This document shows, in pieces, positions 57,581-64,000 of a DNA stretch of 64,000 nt. Numbering within the stretch: position 1 is the stretch's first letter; each line of letters starts with the position of its first letter. The DNA lies in the NCBI GenBank assembly GCA_026874595.1, contig CM049308.1:81452124-81516123 (forward strand). The letters are read 5' to 3'. Below the pieces are notes generated by a model. That model ran no database searches, was not told the origin of the DNA, and saw only the letters and a list, made by a program, of their open reading frames with translations. Source of the DNA: Sipunculus nudus. Lineage: Eukaryota; Annelida; Sipuncula; Golfingiida; Sipunculidae. A program made the position numbers and the translations under genes.

Positions 57581-57640
57581 AGATCTGGACAGCCATGCAA
57601 ATCATCTAGAATTATATATTTTACTGATAACATCTTAATC

Positions 57641-57647
<7 letters not shown>

Positions 57648-57702
<55 letters not shown>
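57648..57702. repeat. (TA)n microsatellite
   Basis: About 55 bp of TA repeats interrupted once by TACA, immediately downstream of family R6. Confidence 0.95.
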
Positions 57703-60700
57703 ATATTTTCAAAATTGCTTTAATTTTTTTTTTCCAAATTTTTAACAAACTAAAATATAAAATACTCATCTGTGTGTGAGGCTTTGAAGATTACTTGCAC
57801 CATGTACACATGTTAAAGGGGAGTTTTCTATATCTGCTCTGCTCAAGTCTTACAAATTACCATTTTTACTGGCATCACGCTGCACCTAGATGATCTATTC
57901 TGGGACCACAACAGGACTAGGCCAAGTCTGAACCAAGATCAGATTTGGTTGGCCTGTACCACTATTCAATGTCACTCCAGTCAGAAACCAAAATGGGTTC
58001 TGCCTTTCTACTATGTTTTGTTTTTTTGGCTGCACATAATGAGGCTTGTGCCAGTCTATGTAATGTAATATTTAGTTTTTTTGTGCAATGCCCCTGTGTT
58101 ATTACAACATTACATTTATTTTCTTTAGTAAATTTTACATTTAAAAATGCATTTTTTCTTATTTTACTTTTTGTTACCATGGAAACACCATCTGCTGGGG
58201 CTGAAACCACTGCTTTCAACAAGACAAAACCACTTACCCATAAAATCTGATTACGTCAGTCACATTTTTCAATACTGTTCTATTGTTACTGTTCGGTAGA
58301 ATCAATCACCAATATGATACTGGTACTGTTGCCCCATCTGCACTCCCGGCCGCAATGTTTAACTCTTGACCTCTGTATTTTTTACAGGGATTTTTAAGAT
58401 AGATTCTGTATTTGAAATGTAGTGATAATGTTTGTTTAATCTGTATTACTTTATAATACCAAGCTCATTTATCAGACATTTCTGCTACAAACTTTGCAAG
58501 TTTTATTATGGAATTAGGCAACATATCATAGAAGGAGCACTTCATGATAAAAGCATTTGTTGAATCAGTATTACCATATATTAAAGAGCCCATTTAGCAG
58601 CTATACTTGATATGTATAGACATTTATGTATGGACTTGAGAAATCAGGCCTGTTCTATCTTGAGTCCAGCAGAAAAAGAAAACTTTTTCAAACACCGATA
58701 CTATGAAGACTTATATACATACCGTATGCAAACTACTTACAGAATATTATGAATCAGGCTTTACATTCCCAAGCATCAGCTCTGCATGAAGAGATAAATT
58801 TATTACACATTCAAGTAAAACATGTGCATAAATTTATATAAAATGCACATGATAATCTCAAATTTCTTTTAATAAGGAGATTTGTAAAGGACTGGAACTT
58901 GGACTTGGGTTCTGAATGACTTAGACTAGAAGATAGTGCCAGATCAGCCCTATGACATTAGAGAGTCTACAACCAGCATACTGGCAGTCACAGTGCGGTA
59001 ACATCCTACAGCGAGGAATGCAGTTTAAGGAGCTATGAGGATGCAAATATTTTTATCATTTCTGACAACACCTCATGGCCTATAAGTACCCTGTCACTTG
59101 ACATAAACACCAGACTCATCATTACCTTAGTATACTTTCTAACAAGAACAAAAAAGTTTTTTAAATCACCATACTGGTAAATCCCTCCACAGGTTTGTTG
59201 GATTTCTCACTGCATGAATACAAGCATGGTCACATGGGTTACTGGATGCAGCCAACTTGTATGCGCTACAGGAAATATACTTGTTACCATTGGGATGGAG
59301 TTTCATTTGGATTATGAGTTCACATGTATTCTTTTGTGTTAATTCATCATTTGTGGCCTAACGTTAAGATTATTGGCTGTTTACCACGATATGAATGAAA
59401 CATGTTGAAGACCGCTGCGATGCATTCTTTGACATGACTTGTATCACGACCTAAGTTAGGCTTACCAGTCCTATTTATATGCCTAATGAATCAGGTTGTC
59501 ACAGCTAACTGGAAGATGGTGGACTTGAACTCAAACTTGAATGACTGGGGTGACTTGGCTTCAGGTGACTTGGACTTGGACTCTGATAGTGTGGATTGGT
59601 CTGCATCACTGGCATTTGTTTATAAGGTACAAACATACAGGAAATAACAGTTTTACGGCTGAGAGTGGAAATGTATTCAGAACTAAATTTCTTCACATTT
59701 AATGAATGTTAAGTCTAGATATAATTATTCCATTTTGATAAAGTCAATTGTCAAAAAGAAAACATGATGCACCAGATTTGCACAATGCCCTGATAAATTC
59801 CCATCAAATGTGCATCCACATGCATAGACTAGCCAAGCCAGTATGCTTTAAATAAGAAGTCTCAGCCAATAAATTAGGTTTAGAAGTTGCTACTAGATTG
59901 CCACTAAATGTCTAGTATATAACATGTTACACCAAACAAAGCTGCATGAAAACTGTCTGGTACAGTGAACAAAAAGGTGGTAGTTAGCGCCACCTGTCAA
60001 AGCCTAGCTTAACTGAGGGTGTTCTCTTGATACATCAACAATATTTCCCTTCAAATAAAGCTTAGGTCATTCAATCATTGCTGTACTCGACCTTAAGTGT
60101 AACCTACTTATATGCAAATGAGAGGGGATCACCCAATCCTTCAACAGTCTTGTGAAATATTAATATGCAAATATCAGGGTTTCATCCACTTTTTGGCTAT
60201 TTGTATGAGCAATTAAAGAATTTTTTTTCATTATGCGATACGTATCCAGGAGCTGAAATAAATTTTGTTTTGCATATATTTTCTATACTGTCAAATATAA
60301 CTACTAACAGCCTGCCAGTGTGTCAGAATAATTACAGTTCCTGATAAAATACAGGCACATAAAATACGACACACGATCCTCTTAACTGTAATATATATAT
60401 CTGTGACCTGATTTAAAAGGCAAAAATTTATCTTCCTCCTTTGCAATTCCCTTAAGCGTTCTCAGCTTTCAAGTAATTAATAAAACTCCCTGGAGCATTT
60501 GGTATGTTGTTGAAGATATTGTAAAATTCTGTATACACACTGGTGTACAGGACAGATCAGGTATATCTATAAACATGACGACAGCAGAATTATGAAACAG
60601 CTCTTTAAATTCAACAATAGAAATAATATCTAACCAATACTAGGAATAAATGAGACCATCCAGAGGAACTCTGAGGGACTACATATCCTGAAAATCTGAA

Positions 60701-61025
60701 AAGGCTATTGAAATAATGAACAAATGACTGAAAATACTATTGATATGTCCAATTACTGATATATAAAGTTTCAAAATACCATTACACTATGGAAGTACTG
60801 AGATTTCAACCTTTTCTTCACAACATAATAATTAAAAAAAAAAATTATTTGTTGCATCAAAACAAATTTTTTTAACATTGAAATTGTGAATGAACAAACA
60901 ATTTCTGCAGTTAATAATTCATTTTGATGAAATTTTTAGATTTGAGCTTAAATCTAGGAGCATTTTAAAAAACATACAGACAAAAGTTAAAAAAAAGTAT
61001 GTTAATGTAACATAAATACTTTAAC
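57703..61025. other. Unique AT-rich sequence, no gene supported
   Basis: Scattered motifs only: X-box-like GTTACCATGGAAAC at 58173-58186, POU octamers ATGCAAAT at 59041, 60112 and 60165, and an AGTCCAAGTC-type stretch in reverse orientation at 59515-59590. A 101-codon frame at 57945-58250 is hydrophobic and F-rich; its composition matches the local T-rich DNA and no homologous domain is evident. Confidence 0.5.
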
Positions 61026-62130
61026 ACAAGGGACCCATGTGTCACGGCGCTCAGCTGGAGTTTGAAATTTTTGCAAATACAAAATATGCAAAATATTCTA
61101 TTGTAATGTTTTTTATATGTATATAAGCATATGAGAAGCTAAGAGGAAAGGGGCCCTCCTACTTGGTTATAGTAAAGTTCTAAATAGTGACTGCAATACT
61201 AATACTCTGACAAGACTGTCATGAAGAAAAACAGTAAAACTTTTGAGATACTGTGATGCATATGAAAAACTTACGAATGGACAATCAAGTGGACAGAATG
61301 GACTAAAACCTAATTTCACTTTCAAGGGAGTAATGCATTTCAATTTTAATTAAAGCCTATTTTTTTAGCATATCCACTGTTTCCATTTATAGTTTTTATC
61401 AGATTCATTTTTTATTTATATGTAAAAAAAATCTGAAAATATAAGTTAAAATATCAGAATTCTAAGTTGCAATCATTATTTATCCAGAGTTTTAGCTCAT
61501 ATTGGGTCATATTATGCATACACATATATTTTATTATTCATAAATCACAAATATTTAAACTGAATTTAAAAGAAAATAATGTGCACAAAATGGCAACTTC
61601 AAGATTATTCCTTAATTCACTATTAAAAAGTTTTGTACATTGGAGTTTTCAGTACATGCTTAATTTTATTCACCAAAATAAAAGATTCAATAGATTTGAT
61701 AAAACAAAAACATATTTTCAAATAAAGTATACACACTGTGTACATTTGATAAAATAAAAACATATTTTCAAATAAAGTATACACACTGTTGGTTGAATGA
61801 GGGACAAACAATATCACTGTGCTAATTACTATCTCAGCTATAATTTATTACTGGAATAAATAGTCAATTTTACCCCTGGTGAAGTTTTTACTCTTCTGAA
61901 GTAAGGAATTACTTATCTGATGAACTTCCACACTTTCATAGCAATACATGACTTCATGGACACAATTAAATGTAAACTTTAATCACTGTAACCCTGGTTT
62001 TACAACACAAAATCTAAAATGTAGCATGTCCAAGAATAAGAATGAATCAAATACAGAAAATTATAACATTCATCTAGTTTATGCACCATCTGGGAGGGGG
62101 TGTGCAGGGCAGAGGGGAATCCTGTTGGCA
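61026..62130 (+). mobile_element. R2 element 5' part, 3'-truncated
   Basis: Starts ACAAGGGACCCATGTGTCAC and is collinear with 34453-35270 (GCATATGAGAAGCTAAGAGG, TACTTGGTTATAGTAAAGTT, CTCTGACAAGACTGTCATGA, GGAGTTTTCAGTACATG, GGGAGGGGGTGTGCAGGGCA). It has about 250 bp at 61340-61590 with little match in the other copy, and a 50-bp tandem duplication at 61692-61790 (ATTTGATAAAAYAAAAACAT). Similarity stops at about 62130, without the 3' half. Confidence 0.8.
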
Positions 62131-62440
62131 TATTGCATCAATTTGTCATTGAATGTTTCTGATATCCTATGATTTCATTAAATGTACGCCTAATTTGAAA
62201 TAGGCTACATAAATTTGATTTAAATCAATTTCAAAACAGCTTATATATGCACTTGCAATTTATAAAATATAATATTTAAAATAAAGAAAGACAAACATCA
62301 GCTAGGCTTCGCAAACTAATCTTGGCAGTCTCAATTCGACTTACCATGCTTCATCTTCTAAGCCAGTTGCAGTTCATGGATGGTTGCACTAGGCATATTC
62401 AAGATTGATTATTGACAGCATCCAGACAGCGTGATCATTT
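62131..62440. other. AT-rich spacer
   Basis: Nothing recognised. Confidence 0.5.
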
Positions 62441-64000
62441 GTTAAAGGCTATATTCACCACGCATTCAAGTGGTAGGTGGGGCCACCTGTCTGGTCTACC
62501 AGAAATTTTCCATGATGAATAGACATGCCAAATTTAAGGCCAATACCTTGTGCCACTCCGGAGATATGCGCAATTTTCACCGAATGTACATATATTAATG
62601 GACACCACGGCAAAATGATTGCAGATTGCACCACCAGTCTTATGTACAAGATGGAGGAGTCCAAGATCTATGGATATGCACAATTTCAGGCCAATAGGCC
62701 GAATCACTCCTGATAAAAGGGCATTAATTTATTTTACAAATAGGGAAGGTAGGTGGCGTTACCGGTCTGGTCTACGAGAATATTTTCAACAATGAATGAA
62801 CATGCCAAATTTCAGACAAATACCCTGATTCACTCCAGAGATAAAAGCAATTTTCACTGAAAGCACATATACAAATCGACGCAATGGCAAAAAAATTGCA
62901 GATGGCACCACCAGTCTTATGTACGAGATGGAGGAGTCCCAAGATCTATGGATATGCACAATTTCAGGTCAATAGGGCAAATCATTCATGAGAAAAGGGC
63001 ATTAATTTATTCTATAAAAACAGGAAGGTAGGTGGCGCCACCTGCCTGGTTTTTGAGAAAACTTTCTAAGATCAATAGACATGTCAAATTTCAGATCAAT
63101 ACCTTGAACCACTCCAGAGATATGAACAATTTTTTACCCAAAGCACTTGTACAGATTTATAGACGCCACGGCAAACAACTGCAGATGTCGCCATCAGTCT
63201 TGAATACAAAATGGAGGTATTCAAGATCAATGTACATGCATAATTTCAGCCCAATCTGTCCATAAGTTTTAGACTTTTAATGCTCACAGTACTGTCAAGT
63301 GGCAATGATAGGGTATTAAAAGGCAAAAAAAAAATAGAAAGACAGAAGGTGGTGCCACCTGTCTTCTGCAAAAGACAAAGCTATCCAAGATCTTTGGTCA
63401 ATTTGATTTTTGAACCAATCCATGCATCCCTCATTTAGACATATTTATGATTTTGTGTGATTTTCACTATATATCATCATATGGCAACATTCATGGTCAA
63501 GGCTACTCTAATAGGAAAGGCCATGACCCCAATTTAAATATACAGCATCATCCCAAGTGACCCCATGTCTATGTATATGCATAATATGAAAGAAATCTGT
63601 CCATTAGTTTTTGATTTAAAATGCTCACAGTATTGTTAAGTGGCAATGAAGGGGGTATTAAACGGCACAAAAACAAGTAAAGGATACTAGGTTGCGCTAC
63701 CAGTTTCCATTACATGACAACACTATCCAAGATCTTCGGTTGAGTTGATTTTTGGATCAATCCATGCAAGATTTCTTGAGATATTTAGCAATTTGTGTGA
63801 TTTTCCCCCAAAATGGACCTATTCAAGGTCAAGGTCACTCACCTAGTGAAGGTCATGACCCTATTTTAAATAGGCTTCATCCTCTCACCCATATCCATGC
63901 ACGTGTCAGGCTTGGTAAAGATCCGTAAATATTTTTTGAGTTATCGCGTCCAAACAAAATCTCTGTGGCAGCAGCGGCCACGGTGGAGGCGGCAGTCACG
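62440..64000 (+). mobile_element. Second R5-type element, cut by the window edge
   Basis: Three units of 276-279 bp start at GGTAGGTGG (62476, 62752, 63031): GGTGGCGCCACCTGCCTGGT, TTTCTAAGATCAATAGACAT, CACTCCAGAGATATGAACAA, CAGATGGCACCACCAGTCTT and GATCTATGGATATGCACAAT. From about 63250 it follows the R5 3' module at 30690-31235: GCTCACAGTACTGTCAAGTG, TATTAAACGGCACAAAAACA, ATGCAAGATTTCTTGAGATA and ATTTTTTGAGTTATCGCGTC, then GGC-rich sequence at the edge. The R5 hairpin should lie just beyond 64000. Its core differs from the 289-bp core at 27975-30690, so the same 3' module is attached to a different tandem core. Confidence 0.78.

Noticed and set aside
1-64000. LTR retrotransposon, LINE or integrated virus
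   Set aside because: No long terminal repeats and no reverse transcriptase, integrase or capsid-like frame were seen in any frame supplied.

Overview
This 64-kb window is AT-rich, repeat-dense eukaryotic DNA in which I can support no protein-coding gene, tRNA or rRNA. The longest open frame is 126 codons and lies inside a dispersed repeat. The window reads as intergenic or long-intron sequence. Several repeat ends are of a type I associate with marine molluscs, especially bivalves: ACAAGGGACCCATGGGTCAC starts, ACGG-rich stretches, 'pearl'-like tandem cores of about 158 bp, and hairpin ends followed by CTAA and an A run. A bivalve or other lophotrochozoan is my best inference, but it is not proven.

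Layout. 1-5048 is a 62-bp satellite with nested higher-order duplications of 704 bp and 2231 bp. 5049-6275 is a dispersed repeat whose sister copy lies at 24505-25455. 6276-14450 is mostly unique AT-rich DNA with a 61-bp minisatellite at 11733-11975. From 14454 to the right edge, modular mobile elements alternate with unique stretches: 14454-15983, 16880-18987 (with a nested inverted-repeat element), 23455-24500, 25880-27510, 27840-31290 (carrying a 289-bp satellite), 33891-36103, 39140-39738, 43583-45698 (with a nested TA-flanked element), 46455-49083, 51120-51372, 55680-57580 (split by a complete element at 56231-57310), 61026-62130 and 62440 to the window end. Smaller items are a CG-rich MITE (41370-41794), a minus-strand tRNA-derived SINE (about 42925-43204), a 28-bp minisatellite (53584-53838), microsatellites and long G/C tracts.

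The most interesting system is the modular elements. Most share one plan: a 5' end with a short subterminal inverted repeat, a core of tandem repeats, an ACGGACGG-type stretch, a 3' hairpin, then CTAA and A's. The 5' and 3' inverted repeats change together between families: CCCTCAGC with GCTGAGGG, GCTCAGCTG with CAGCTGAGC, and GTATCCCCAGACA with TGTCTGGGGATAC. This fits non-autonomous Helentron-like (HINE) elements. Two further points stand out. All recognisable copies lie in the same orientation. The tandem cores of at least four families carry perfect AGGTCA nuclear-receptor half-site arrangements: IR3 palindromes phased every 156-158 bp, DR1 and DR0 clusters every 289 bp, and others. The genomic DNA therefore holds dense, regularly spaced candidate nuclear-receptor binding arrays. 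Whether any are bound cannot be seen from sequence.
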